Origin: Zygnema cylindricum
Lineage: Eukaryota > Streptophyta > Zygnematophyceae > Zygnematales > Zygnemataceae
Direction: 5' to 3'
Assembly: GCA_037447655.1 (NCBI GenBank)
Contig: JBBHKE010002887.1
Coordinates: forward strand, 1 to 64,000
Length of the DNA stretch: 64,000 bases
Program-made: the position numbers and the translations under genes
The notes under the pieces: generated by a model
The model's input: only the letters and a program-made list of their open reading frames with translations
The model's database searches: none
What the model was told of the DNA's origin: nothing
Part shown: one piece after another, positions 35,935-47,785 of the stretch
How the letters are laid out: each line of letters begins with the position of its first letter
Numbering within the stretch: position 1 is the stretch's first letter

Positions 35935-36665
35935 GTAGTTGTAAGAGTAGAAGTAAAATTAGTCGTAAAAGTTATAGTAACAGTAGTAGTATGGTAGTAG
36001 TAGTAGTTATAATAGTAGTAATAAGTGTAGTGATAATAGATGTAATAGTCGGAATAATATGAGAGTAATAGCAGCAATAATAGCAGCGGTAAAAGCATCA
36101 GTAATAGCATCATTAATAGCATAAGCAACAGTAATAGCAAGACAGGAGTAGTAACATAAGCAACAGTAATAGCAAGACAGGAGTAGTAATAGCAGCAGTA
36201 ATAGCATCATTAATAGCACAAGTAACAGTAATAGCAAGAGTAATAGCAACATTAGTAGCATTAGCAACAGTAATAGCAGCAGCAATAGTAAGAGTAATAG
36301 ATCAGTAATAGCAACACTAATAACAGCAGTAATAGCAAGAGTAAATGCAGCATTAATAGCATTAGCAGCAGTAATAGCAAGAGTAATAACAACATTAATA
36401 CCACAAGCAACACTAATAGCAGTAGTATAATAGATCAGTAACAGGAGCATTAATAGCATTAGCAGCATTAATAACATTAGCAGCACTAATAGCAGCAGTA
36501 ATAGCAAGAGTAATAGCAGCATTAAAGCAGCAGTAATAGCAAGAGTAATAGCATCAGTAATAGCAACATTAATAGCATTAGCAGCAGGAATAGCAATAGT
36601 AATAGCAAGAGTAATAGCATCAGTAATAGCAGCATTAATAGCATTAGTGATAGGAAGAAGAGTCA
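35935..36665. repeat. Nonamer array, AGTAATAGC-type
   Basis: About 700 bp built from variants of AGTAATAGC, with AGCAGC, ATTAGC and ACATTA substitutions. Several sub-blocks repeat at a higher order. Both strands give long artificial frames (Leu-rich or Ala/Ile/Thr-rich on the minus strand). These reflect the repeat and not a gene. Confidence 0.9.
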
Positions 36666-37296
36666 ATCGGAATGCGCTCACAAATACTTAAATGTCTCAA
36701 TGCGGAAGCGACATTAAAATGAAATCAAACATTACAACACATCAAAAGCGCATAATCCAAGATAGAGAGAAATTAAATACTCAATAATATAAACTCATAT
36801 TAACCCAATCCTTAAACATTACACTTCTCTTAATTCATTCCTCCTTAATTGACTCTTGATTGATTCCTAATTGTTATACTATTAACTTACACGATGGCTT
36901 TTTAACTTAGCCACAGAAATAATCTAGAACACTATTTCTAGAAGTTTCTAAATGAACTTAGACGCAAATATGGTGGTACAAAACAAAATGAAACTACTAG
37001 AAACCAAACTGACAGTCATGTACGACAAACTTAACTTACGCGAAACGAAACAACTAGACGTATGTTTCGCGAAACGAAACTTCTCGATGTACGGTACTAA
37101 AACTTAAACGAAACAAAATAAATCAAATCATATCTAATCGTGTACACGTGAAAAGTAAACGCACGAAAAATTACATCAAACTATACGAAACAAAACCAAA
37201 GTATGCAAACCGATGCACGGTCAAATCTATATCCACACTAACTACGAACCAACGTTACGTAAGCGTAGATTCAAAAAATTGTGCATCCTAACAATT
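36666..37296. other. AT-rich spacer between nonamer arrays
   Basis: Unique-looking sequence with repeated ACGAAAC motifs between 37020 and 37200 (GAAACGAAAC, CGCGAAACGAAAC). No coding region is seen. Confidence 0.5.
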
Positions 37297-37610
37297 AGCA
37301 GCATCAATAGCATTAGCAGCATCAATAGCAGCATTAGCAGCATCAATAGCATTAGCAACAGTAATAGTAGCAGTAATGGCAAAGGTATAGCACCAGTAAT
37401 AGCAACATTTATAGCATTAGTGGCAGTAATACCAGCAGTAGTAGCAAGAGTAAAAGGGACAGTAATGGGGCAGTGCTATAGGGCAAGGGCAGTGGTAGTA
37501 GGAGTAATTAACGTATTTCAGTAACAGCAGCAGCAGCAACAGCAACAGCAGCAGCAGCAGTAACAACAGCAGCAGTAACAACAGTAATAGTAGTAATAGT
37601 ATTGGTAGTA
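37297..37610. repeat. Second nonamer and CAG array
   Basis: Variants of ATTAGCAGC and AGTAATAGC, then a CAG/CAA tract at 37525-37580. Same family as 35935-36665. Confidence 0.9.
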
Positions 37611-39048
37611 GAAATAGTTGTGTCAAATACAATTATAGCAATTGTGTTAATTAATGTTAGGTGACAGCCGGAGCCGCTGAGGAGGAAGTGGTCATCACAG
37701 AAATCTTGCAGAAACTCCCTAGAAATACACCCTTTGGATGGTAGCTTTCACCCTTTGGATGGCAGCTTTCAATCACCGCTAATTGCAGTGGATTAACACA
37801 AATCACTCTCAAACTGCACATAGAAGCAGTAGGATCCAGCAGTTGTTGATGACAGGCAAAGTCTTATGCAAAAAGCTCTAGTGAACTAAAAGATATTTGT
37901 CTTCAAAGTTCATAGAAATTACTTCTCAAAAGATAATACAATTCAAGTTGCAAAAATTTCCCGTGTGTTATACTTTTGTGAGAGAGTAACTATTGAGTGT
38001 CACATGATTTCCCTATTTGTCTTCGTGGTAGTGTACACCGCGAATCATAATTAGAGTAAAAAAAAAATTAGAGTAAAAAACCAAAAAAACAATTAGAGTA
38101 ATGCACGCTAATTTGTGTGATAGAACTTTTTCACAAAGGAAGTTTACTCTAATTTATTGAAGTACTCTATATTGGGTTATGTTGGCAATAATTATCTGCG
38201 CTGTAATTATGAACACTAAATTACGTAGACGTACATAATCTGTCAGTCCGTATAGTTTGACGTCATTATGACATTAGTACTATTTGCCGCGTTGAATGTT
38301 AGTTACGTCAGACCACCATCGAAAGTTACATGTAAATTATGCGCAGCTACATGAGTAATTATCAACATTTATGAACAAATGAATTACGATTGTAGTTCGA
38401 ATCTAAACAACATTTTCGTTGTGTTGTTTTCATTTTAATATGACAAAAGTACTTTTGAACTTTAATACCGTCGCACTTTGGTGGTTATATTAGAGTAATT
38501 TTACTTTAATAATGTCTCTTAACTCTAATAAAGTTGCTTTCAGACGATGAAGTCAGAAAATGAACAATTATTATAGTTAAGTTTAACTTTAAATGAGTCG
38601 CAATTAGAAGCTATCTTAACTAATCGACGTTATGCAACACATTATTGGACGACAATAATTACACGTAACCATTTTATTAATCGTAAAAACGTCATGCGTG
38701 CAAAACAACGATAACACACAAACCAATTGTCTTTTTTGACTCTTTTGCAAGAGAATTCCGTATATTCGATAACTTGCATCGTTTTTCACAAGTCTTTCGT
38801 AAAGTTATTCGGCGGCAAATTTTAGAGATTCTCGTTTCATTTTTGAGTTTTTAAAAAAGGTGAGATTTGAAATTTAAAACCAAATATTAAAATTGAAATT
38901 TTGAACCCAATCTCTTTTCACAATAGAATGCCACATTTTTTTGACCTCCCACTTTTAAATTTTTTACATATATATTGCACATTTGGACAAGCAATGGCAT
39001 TATCGATTTAGATTTTTAATTTGCGCTTACGCTTATATCTAACTCTCG

Positions 39049-39459
39049 TTGTTGCCTATACCCGCCCCTATAAACATTCGCTTAGTCTTCAAAGATATGT
39101 GGAGATTTACAAAAATGTGGGGTAACTACGCGTCGAGATATAACGGCATATCTCATATCCCTGCACCTGTTGTTGAAAAGGTGATCGGAGTGATGAACTG
39201 TGTGGGAATCGAAATGGCGAGTGGTGCAACCAAATTACCACGTGTGAAGCCACTCGTGGAAGAAGCTTCGAACGGAGAACACAACACCGCGGGCGAAGAT
39301 AAGGTGATCGGAGAGATAAACAGTGTGGGATCTGAAATGACGAGTGGTGCAAACAAATTACCATGTGTGAAGCCACTCGTGATGGAAGCTTCGAGCGGAG
39401 AAGACAACACCGCGGGCGAAGATTTGGGGAGTCACTCTACATTTGTTGACCCGTCGTAG
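39049..39459 (+). CDS. Unrecognised 136-codon frame with two 41-residue repeats
   Basis: The frame contains two tandem 41-codon units (39178-39300 and 39301-39423). Each runs from KVIG through SVG/CVG, a SGA.KLP motif and VKPLV to NTAGED, with about 75% residue identity. The units are acidic and Ser/Glu-rich. The first codon given is a TTG-type start, so the true start is unknown and this may be an internal exon. It lies inside the 11-kb element, upstream of the transposase. No family is recognised. A following frame at 39443-39627 (hydrophilic, rich in I, E and K) may be the next coding piece. Confidence 0.4.
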   Translation: MLPIPAPINIRLVFKDMWRFTKMWGNYASRYNGISHIPAPVVEKVIGVMNCVGIEMASGATKLPRVKPLVEEASNGEHNTAGEDKVIGEINSVGSEMTSGANKLPCVKPLVMEASSGEDNTAGEDLGSHSTFVDPS

Positions 39460-40574
39460 TCCAGCCGGAAAAAACAACATGTTACAACCAAAAGGGATTG
39501 TTTCGCGGATAATCATGTGGATGATCGTTGAGGAGTGGGCGAACGGAGACCGAAATCTCATCCTCAAAACTATCAAGAAGTTTCTCGAACAATTTTTGGA
39601 AAGCAATGGATGTAGTACGTTTTTCTAAAACTCTTCATCCATTTACCTTTCAACCCACCTCTCGATTATTACTATTTTTGAGCACTTTCCAAGGATTTAC
39701 AATGTGTTATACTCTCATTTTTTCCGTTTATACTTTTTTATATATCTTTTGTACACTTTGTTGTTGTTCAGAGGGTTTTGCGAATTTTTTGACTGTAATC
39801 CGTTTGAGATAAGATGATATGGGATGTAATCCTCTCCTCTATTTATCATGTAATCCGTTTGAGAAGAGATAAGATGTGATGTAATCCTCTCCTTTATTAA
39901 CCCTTTTCTCTATCGGTGTTATTCATCAGTTGTTATACGTCTTGTTTTACTTGTTTCAATCTATAGTTAAGACAAATCTTTAGTTAGGATGAGACGATCT
40001 GAGGAATGGTGATGGAGACGGGGGAGGGAAGGAAAACTTTTTATTCATCTTTCGAATGGCGGCGACATTGCATCATTGCTTATTTATGTCGACGCATCAG
40101 ACGATGAAAAGACTATGAGAAAATGTCGTCTCCTCGAATTGGACACTCGCAAAATCACTCAACTGGGGAAAACATTATGTCGTCGCCGTATAAATGTACA
40201 ATCAGCGATGACTTCGTTTCGTCCCTTGAAGGTTAGACTCTCAGATAAAATACAATGTACTTGGCGTTTCGTCGGCGCAATGTTGGAACGCCAAATAGCA
40301 TGTTTCAATGAACGTTCAACGTGGACTTTATGTCGTCGGATGAATGTTGGAATCTTCGAATATACATGACGACAAAATTCGCAGTTTTGTCGTTGCAATA
40401 TTGAAACGTCCGAAAACGTTGTTCGAACAAGGGTTTGATGTCATCGGCAGGTATACAATTTTGTATGTATTTATGAAACAAATCCGCCCCTCATATCGAT
40501 TGAAGTTGTCAGTCCCCTCTTCTTTGTCATTCGTTATCTTGTTCTAATATTTTTTTTATGGACTTCCATTTTTT

Positions 40575-40856
40575 TTGCATTCCAGGAAAAGCAGCTCTAT
40601 AGATGGCGGCAAGCGACCGAACAAACGACCACGTAGCTATGTACTACAATACAATCAATTTCCTCCCTTAAAAATCAGTCGACTCGTAGATAGCCGGCCA
40701 ACTAGAGAAAGACGACATACGAACGGACGTGGAGACAATAGAGGAGTCACAATAGAAGTACAATTACATGAAGAGGAGGTGGCGGAAGAATTAGTGAGAG
40801 AAAATAATACAAGTGAGGATGAAATAAATGACAAGTTGGTTGAAGACCAAAAATAG
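40575..40856 (+). CDS. Possible transposon-encoded exon, basic then acidic
   Basis: This frame of about 93 codons is preceded by a T-rich tract and TTGCATTCCAG, a good acceptor. It begins with a basic stretch (GKRPNKRPRSY, resembling a nuclear localisation signal) and becomes strongly acidic at the end before a TAG. It lies in the 11-kb element. The lack of an ATG fits an internal exon. Function is unknown. Confidence 0.4.
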   Translation: MHSRKSSSIDGGKRPNKRPRSYVLQYNQFPPLKISRLVDSRPTRERRHTNGRGDNRGVTIEVQLHEEEVAEELVRENNTSEDEINDKLVEDQK

Positions 40857-41555
40857 GCATCGAATGAGAAAGTTAGTGGAGAAAAAAATGTAAGAAGAAA
40901 AAAAGTGATAAAGAAAGAGAGAGAAAAAAAAAAGATTTAAAGATTGTGGTAAGGGAGGAAAAAAAAGAATTAGATGAAGAGAGAAGTGATAAAATAATAG
41001 AAAAAAAATAACAAAAGAAAAAGTGATAGAGGAAAACGGTGTAAAAGAAAGTGTTTTAGCGAGCGTGGTAAGGAAAAAAAAAGGGGAATCTAAAAAAAAA
41101 AAAATGATAAAGGATTAGAAAAATTGGAAAAATGAGAAAGGGTGATAGAGGAAAAAGGTGGAAAAAAATAGAGAAAGGGTGATAGAGGAAAAATGTGGAA
41201 AAAAATAGGATTTAACAACTGTGGTAGGAGAGGAAAAAAAAGAATGAGACGGGGAGAGAAATGACAAAGCATTAGAAAAAATAGTAGGAGAAAAAATGGG
41301 GATAAAAAAAGGGTCTAAAAAAAGGTGTTTTAGTAGGCGTGGTAAGAGAGGAAAAATGGGAATCGGAAATGGAGGGAAGTGATAAAGGATTAGAAAAATG
41401 GTAAGAGAAAAAAAATGATAGAAAAAAAGGGTGTAAAAAAAAGTTTTAGCGAGAAAAAAAGGAAATAAAAATGATGGCGAACAAAAGATACGAAGGAAAA
41501 AAAAAGTAAGGAAGAAAAGTAGGGTGGTGTCATCGCCCGAGGGAGGTGACCTACA
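40857..41555. repeat. GA-rich degenerate tandem sequence
   Basis: Purine-rich sequence with repeated AAAGGGTGATAGAGGAAAAA, GTGGTAAGGGAGGAAAAA and GTGATAAAGGATTAGAAAAA variants. Units recur at irregular spacing with substitutions. It looks like an expanded purine-rich coding or intronic segment. No intact frame remains. Confidence 0.6.
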
Positions 41556-41559
41556 ATTA

Positions 41560-42400
41560 GATATAGTCTAAAGGGGAAACAACAATAATAGAGAAGATGA
41601 TAAAGATTATGTCCCATCAGGTTCCAAGGACGACGAAAGTATCGTGGACGGAAGCGAGCCAACCGAGGAGGAAAAATAGCCCGAACAAATTGATTCCACA
41701 GACATTCGGGTGACAAAGTTTGAGGGGGAAACCTTCACCGATGATGATCAAAGTTCGAAAAGCTCTAATAGACGGAAAAAAAACGACTTTGTAAGTGTTG
41801 ATAAAGCTGTCATATAACCTCTTTCATCAAACTGAAAAAGAGCCCTCGTTTTGGCTCTTCCAGGCCAATAAAGGCCCATTCAACCAATTCTATACCGTGT
41901 AGAGGAGCCGGATTGGTATTTTCCGCCTCCCACCGGCGAAGAAAAAATAGATAGTTTTCGCCCAAGCACCTCTAATTACATCCCCGTGGACGAATGGTTG
42001 GAGCATTAGAGGTACGGTGAACCGCGCCCCATTGATCCATTAAGAAACCCTTTCTCGAAAGTGTTGGATATTGCTTCCAACGTATCCGCTCACCATACTT
42101 AGGTTTTTAGAGCGCGAGAAGATAGAGGGTCAAACTTTGCGTACATTCGGCATTTCCAACCCGATGACCAACAATTCACGTGGATTGTTGTTGAAGGTAA
42201 TGGCTATTTCATGGATGTTACGGAATTACTTCGACATTATCATCCATAAGACCCTCGATTAAACATCGTCATCCGAAATGCTCGAAAACCCCCGAACTTA
42301 AAAAGTTGAGAAATGCACGCACTAATATTTTGCACAAATTTCGCAACCTTGTCGTAAGGCGCTTTTTTTTATGGGAATTGCGAATTGAGACATGTTTGGT
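41560..42400 (+). pseudogene. Decayed transposon-encoded protein of unknown family
   Basis: An acidic segment at 41574-41789 (VPSGSKDDESIVDGSEPTEE, one in-frame TAG) ends at a good donor, GACTTT|GTAAGT. From about 41900 to 42390 a second frame reads through EEPDWYFPPPTGEEKIDSF, FSKVLDIASNVSAHH, FQPDDQQFTWIVVEGNGYF and RLNIVIRNARK. It is broken by about five stop codons in one frame without frameshifts. The residue choice is typical of a real globular protein, so this is a relic of coding sequence. No known domain is recognised. It lies upstream of the transposase and may be part of the same protein or a companion. Confidence 0.55.
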
Positions 42401-42636
42401 GAATTGTGGCTAACCTTACTTGAGAGATGAAAAAATATAAAAATCATATTTGGAGGTGCATTGACCATAGCCGACGAGTTGGTGAAGAAGTTGCCCAGAT
42501 GGTAAGCTTTTTTTCAAGCTTAATCTTCCAAACCCATTCTTAGTATATTTTTGTATGATTGCTAGTCACAATGATGGTGATCAAAATTAATTAATTATAA
42601 CGTTTTTTTGTTTAATCATAAAATGTTGGTTCACCG

Positions 42637-43060
42637 ACGACATAATGTCGTCGCTAAATCGGTGATGATAATATGTCAAAGCCGAAGTAGCAACGAGAAA
42701 TTTTCATCGCTAAAAATTTGACGATGGTTTATCATCAATTATTCAGCGACGACATAATGTTGTCGTTGAATCAGCTATGACATATTTTCGAAGCTGAACC
42801 AAGGTCGAGAAATTTTTATCGTTGAATATATTTGACGATTGTTTGTCATCAATTCTTCAACAACAACATAATGTTGTTGTTGAATTGTCGATGACATACT
42901 GTCGAAGTTGAACCAGCAACAAGAAACTTTCATCGTTGAATATTTGACGATTGTTTGTCATTAATTTTTCAGCGACGAAATAATGTCGTTGCTGAATCAA
43001 CGATGACATACTGTCAAAGCCAAACCAGCAATGACAAACTCACGTTGTTGAGCTGGCAAC
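42637..43060. repeat. About four ~112-bp tandem repeats with a palindromic core
   Basis: Each unit contains a core such as CGACGACATAATGTCGTCG (19 bp, palindromic), then a CGATGACATA..TGTCAAAGCCGAA block and a GTTTGTCATCAATT block. Units begin near 42637, 42749, 42862 and 42975. Each core could form a short stem. They lie within the 11-kb element upstream of the transposase. Confidence 0.8.
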
Positions 43061-43485
43061 AAATGCGCGGTATCCGTTCTGCCCCCATTCCGTACTTCTT
43101 ACTAAATTAAACTGTATCTATGTACTAAGTATCTATTAGCCGTTAAACGGATTAATCTACATATAACGATTTATATATCTGTCAATCCCTATATATCGTA
43201 ATATCTGTTCTAGACATAACGGCTAGAGCTAACGGCTACTGAGGATTGACGGACGGTAGGTACCCGGATCAATTCCTGGGTCCGTCAACTAACTTTTGGT
43301 AAGTCTACCTAATTTACCCCCTGTCTTCTCTAGAGAGCCTAGGCAGTCATGGCTCTAGCTCCCAATCCAGCCTTCAGTGACTACAACAAGTATGGGGGCT
43401 TGGAAAGGGGAGTTAGAGGCAGACCGCCTCAGCTCTTTTTCTATCCTAATACAGACCTATAAAATACTCAAATATCAACACAAGA
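43061..43485. other. Non-coding spacer inside the 11-kb element
   Basis: No frame with family resemblance. It contains a run of TAACGGCTA/ACGGCTAG motifs near 43138-43235. Confidence 0.4.
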
Positions 43486-43650
43486 GATGGCGTACGACAT
43501 CATTATACGTTTGATAGAGGAGCATGCGTCGAAGTTTTTTGACGAATTCGATGTGAAACGACTACAAGAATTACAAAAAGGTGAATCCAAAAGTTTTATA
43601 AGAAACACAACATTGTCATCCGTGTCCAAAAGGGTAAATTACAATGTAGT
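43486..43650 (+). pseudogene. Possible N-terminal exon of the DDE transposase
   Basis: An ATG frame reading MAYDIIIRLIEEHASKFFDE and on to VSKRVNYNVV, then a stop. It is hydrophilic and predicted helical. It sits about 200 bp before the DDE core, where pogo-like proteins carry a helix-turn-helix DNA-binding domain, but the domain itself is not clearly recognisable. Confidence 0.4.
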
Positions 43651-43837
43651 GTAGGAAAAAAAGAACACATTGAGAAAACCGTGGCGTATCACTTATGTGT
43701 TGTAAAAAAAGGCTCCTGATCTGGTAAAACTTATACTTTGTTAATATATATGATATTGTGATTTATTTTTTTGTGGCAAAATTGTTGTTTTTATCATATT
43801 TAAAGTACTACTTTTTTTTTTACTCAACTTTGTTTCG

Positions 43838-45135
43838 TTGTCGTTATCTTTATTGTGTGAACTACGTGAGTTTGACGAAAATTTAGTGGAGAATATGGAT
43901 GAGACCCACTTGATATTGAATATAGACAATGGGAAGACATTAAGCTTCCGTGACGATGAAGTCATGAAATATGCCGACGTTGCGGGTGAAGGCGAATCCA
44001 TGACTTTGATGGTGAGTGTCACCGGAAAGGTGAATGCACGGATTGAATCACCCATGCTTATTCTCACAAACCGTAACACCAGTTACCCGATTCGCAATCT
44101 CCTTGACGATATTTCAAATATACATCCTCTTGATTTTTTTTGTTTGTATTGAATTGTTTGTTTATTCCCTCTCCCTTTCTTTTCCTCTCTTCCCTCTTCC
44201 ACCTCCTCTCCCCCCCCTCCTCTCACCACTCCCTCTCCCTCTCTCTCCGCTCCCTGGCTTCCTATTTTATCCCTTTTTCATCCTATCCCATTACTCTCTC
44301 CATTCACCCTCCCCCTCTCCACTTCCTCTCTCCGCCCTCTTTCCTTCCCTCGTTGTCCATTCTTCTACCATCATATTTTTCATCTATTTTTCCTTCTTTT
44401 TCTCCTTTAAGGTTTTTATTTTAATGTCTTTTTATTTTTCCATGTATCATATAACAGTTGTGCTATTCCACGCGGCCAAAAAGATGGAAGACAAGAGAGT
44501 CTTCACCCAATGGTTTGAGGACCAGAGGTTGTATCAAGCTGATCCCTATGGTCGACATAAAATAGTCTTCCTTGATAATTGCGGCAGACATAATATGCCC
44601 GAGGAGCTAAAACCGTGTTTTGGTAACCAAAAATACGGTTTTAGACTTTTTTCTACCGAGTGCTACTCACTTGGTGCAACCGAGAGATTCTTTCGTATTA
44701 TAATAAAAAAGGTTTATGTGGGAAGTGGGGAAATTAGAAGATGTCGGGGTTTAGGAATGAACAGTGGTCACAACCCTCTATTCCGGGTTTGTCCGAAAAG
44801 TTATTAGGGTTGAAGAAAAGGTTTTTTCAGGAATTGGCTTGGGACTTGTTTCGAGAAGTTAACTCCATAAAAGATAAAGATGGAATGGGATATGGGAGAA
44901 AAGCCATGATACAATGTGTGTTGTCATTTAAAGACGAGACATGGGAAAAAAAATGCTTATACATCAGTTGCAATGTATCATCAACGGACATTGAAACTAT
45001 TTTGACGGCGATGAAGTGCCACCTCCCTTGGCAAAGGCACCGGAATCTTTCAAAAATTCTCACGAAGCCAACGCCGCTACTGGAAAAGATGAGGTTACGG
45101 ACGAACAATTTACGGAAAAAGACGAATATTAAGCC
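43838..45135 (+). pseudogene. pogo-like DDE transposase, decayed
   Basis: The first block (about 43838-44110) holds ENMDETHLILNIDNGKTL, with the first catalytic Asp in MDE, and ends ILTNRNTSYPIRNLLDD. A CT-rich stretch (44160-44410) interrupts it and may be an intron with acceptor ATAACAG near 44458. The second block (44461-44730) reads FTQWFEDQRLYQADPYGRHK and IVFLDNCGRHNMPEELKP, with the second catalytic Asp in LDN. After that the frame shifts. KKRFFQELAWDLFREVNSI and GMGYGRKAMIQCVLSF appear in another frame, and a third shift at an A-run near 44945 leads to an acidic tail (DGDEVPPPLAKAPESF). A stop lies near 44985. The order matches DDE_1-type (pogo/Tigger/jerky-like) transposases. The third acidic residue is not identifiable, so the copy is inactive. 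Confidence 0.82.
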
Positions 45136-45179
45136 ATTGCTAATGCCTAAGCATTCCATGTGTATGATTTTTTAATGGA

Positions 45180-47562
45180 TTTTGGAGCGTAAGTAAAAAC
45201 ATAGTTTTTTAGTTTTTGCTGCATTGGCTTGTCTTACCTATTTTAAAAATGAAAGGTGTTTAAGGATTTAGAAGATAAAAGTTATCAAACAATATTAAAG
45301 AGGTAATACGTCGCCTAGTGTGTCTTTTACTACACAGTCATTGTTAACGATGTATAACACAACTATTTTATTAAACATGATTTTTTTTTTGCAATAGATG
45401 AGTATGTGTAAAAGCTATGGTTTGTCATGCTCAATGTGTTACTTTGTGTTTGTCATTCACCTATGCGAAACACGATATTGTAATAGGTGAATAAATTCTT
45501 AGTTATTAGCTTTGATACAAAAACTTGTTGTTTTTGACATTATTGATATTAGACGATGAGCGCGCCTCATCGCTATTCGTTGTCGCACCAGTGACAAGGA
45601 CTATTTCATTGTAATTTCATCAGGTTTGACAGTTTCTCATTGCCCATGGGATTCTCAGCGATGACATTGCCTCATGGCCGAAACATTTTTCAGTGATGAC
45701 GGAACGTCTTTAGTGTTTTTTTATTCGACGGCAATATTGCCTTATTGTTGATTTACAGTTCAGTGGCGACACATTTACGTCGCCATTTGGTCCATTAAGT
45801 CAGTTGTTAAGTCAATTGTAACAAAAAATATAACTGGTGCATAATACAGCGATGAAATTGCCTAGTCGCTGTTGGATCAACATCCATGACAAAAGCTTAA
45901 AAATTCATCATTCCATTAGTTTATAATCCAGCGACGAAAATGCCTCGTCCTAATGGGTCATCATCTATAACAAAAAAAAAAATATCATTCCATTAGTTTA
46001 TAATTCAAAACGATAATGCCTCGTCCTTGGGTAATCATTACTATGACAAAAGCTAAAATAAAAATCAACTTTCCATTGCAGACGCAAACATGTATAAGAC
46101 AAAATTATTTGGTAAAAAACAAAATAAAGTCATGTGTCATTGAAATAAAGAGTAATAACATCCCCACTGTAATATTATTGGCTTAAAAATATTTAGCATA
46201 CAAAAATTTACATTACAATCATTTAGTGGTTATGACATAAAAAAACAATTATGGCTCCAAAATTTCACTATTTTACACACTCTGAAATTGATATAGGCCT
46301 AGAACTCCAAAAAAATTCTATACCTTTCCACTTTCTTTTGAATCTTCTATCTATTCTCTCCTTTGAATTCCATTTTTATACAAGTAGGGTAGGAAAAATA
46401 TAAAGTCGAATGTAATATACTGTCAAAAATAAATTAAAAACTTTGCCCCACCCTCAAAAAGATTTAGGTTCAATTGTCAACCCGTTAAAAGATTTACGGG
46501 TCTTATATGGTTTTTTAGTGTTTCTCAAAGTTTTTTTTTATTATATCGTACTTTAAGCGGGAAGAAAATTTGTTCCACATTTTGTTATCTTTATTTATTA
46601 TTTGGCTGAAAAATCTTTATTAATTACATGGAACGAAAAGTAAACAAATACACATTTCATGTTTTTGTATCTATTTAAATTAACCAAACTGACAAGCGTA
46701 CAGATTGCAAAACCGGTTACTCTTATAAAAATTTAACACAACGATACCAAAAATACTACACAAAAGATAACCAACGAATACATATTTCCCTTCTAAACAT
46801 TCTTAACATTTCTATCACAATTCATATCCTCAATATTTATAAGCGTTAATAAAATGAAGCTCAAATCAAATGGTCGACAGAAAAGGTGAAAGGAGGGAAA
46901 CAAAAGCAAAACAAGAAAAAAAAAAAAAAACATATGATTTACTTTCAAATAACTCTTTAGAGAACAAAAAAGGATAATAAAAATTCGGAAGGACATAACC
47001 GCCTCCTAAAAAACCAACACCAAAGTGAAGAGATTATAAAGTATTAGCTATCACAAGTTTCCAGAAATTATATTTGAATGTTTAAAAGGAAAATGGCATT
47101 TGCCACGTCACATTGAACCACTACAGGAAGAGAGTAGGCTCTTGCCTCGTCATCAATGGTGGAGTTGGCTGCCAGCAAAATGTTTGCCATTTCATACAAC
47201 AAAACTCTAAAAAAGTAAGCACTCTTAAAAAGTATGAAAAAGTATGCAAACGGCAAGAAAGCGATGATGTGGGCGACATGCAATCCATGGAGGTCAAAGA
47301 GGAAGCGGGAGATGACGTGGGCGACGTGTAATCCATGGAGGCGAAAGAGGAAGCGAGACTCTCACGGATCCCTGTTGAAAAAAATGGAGAGATTTGATTT
47401 TAAGGATGGCGGAGAGATTTGATTTTAAGGATGGCGGCGCAGTCAGGATGGCGGCGCAATCGTCAGATTCCACAGGGAAAAAAAAAAGAAAGAGCGGTTG
47501 TTATTGGACAAAGAAAGCGTGATTGTGATTTGTCCAAAAAGATTATATTTTGTGAGGTCTGT
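45180..47562. other. 3' part of the 11-kb element, no intact gene
   Basis: From 45550 to 46050, degenerate repeats of about 80-110 bp occur, with motifs CAGCGA(T/C)GA..TGCC(T/C)CGTC and ATCATTCCATTAGTTTATAAT. They resemble the 42.6-kb array in style. The remainder is AT-rich. Frames near 47113-47420 carry a short duplicated block (TGGGCGAC..TGCAATCCATGGAGG) but no known domain. Confidence 0.5.
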
Positions 47563-47785
47563 CCGCATTTGGCGTTACCTCAAGACATATATCACCCACG
47601 CCAAATGCTGTATATTTATTATATTTTTGTCAAAATGGTTACTCTATTTCATGTGCCATCATGGTAAAAACCTATCCGCATTTGGCGTTACCTCAAGACA
47701 TATATCACCCACGCCAAATGCTGTATATTTATTATATTTTTGTCAAAATGGTTACTCTATTTCATGTGCCATCATGGTAAAACCC
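47563..47785. repeat. Perfect-looking 113-bp tandem duplication with hairpin
   Basis: Two consecutive copies start at 47563 and 47676. Within each, GCATTTGGCGT and ACGCCAAATGC are inverted about 22 bp apart and can pair into an 11-bp stem. Copies are nearly identical, so the duplication is recent. Confidence 0.9.

Noticed and set aside
36007-36681. 224-codon minus-strand frame
   Set aside because: It is a by-product of the AGTAATAGC array and cannot be distinguished from repeat translation.
35935-37610. CRISPR-like array
   Set aside because: Units are 9-mers without unique spacers, in a eukaryotic genome.
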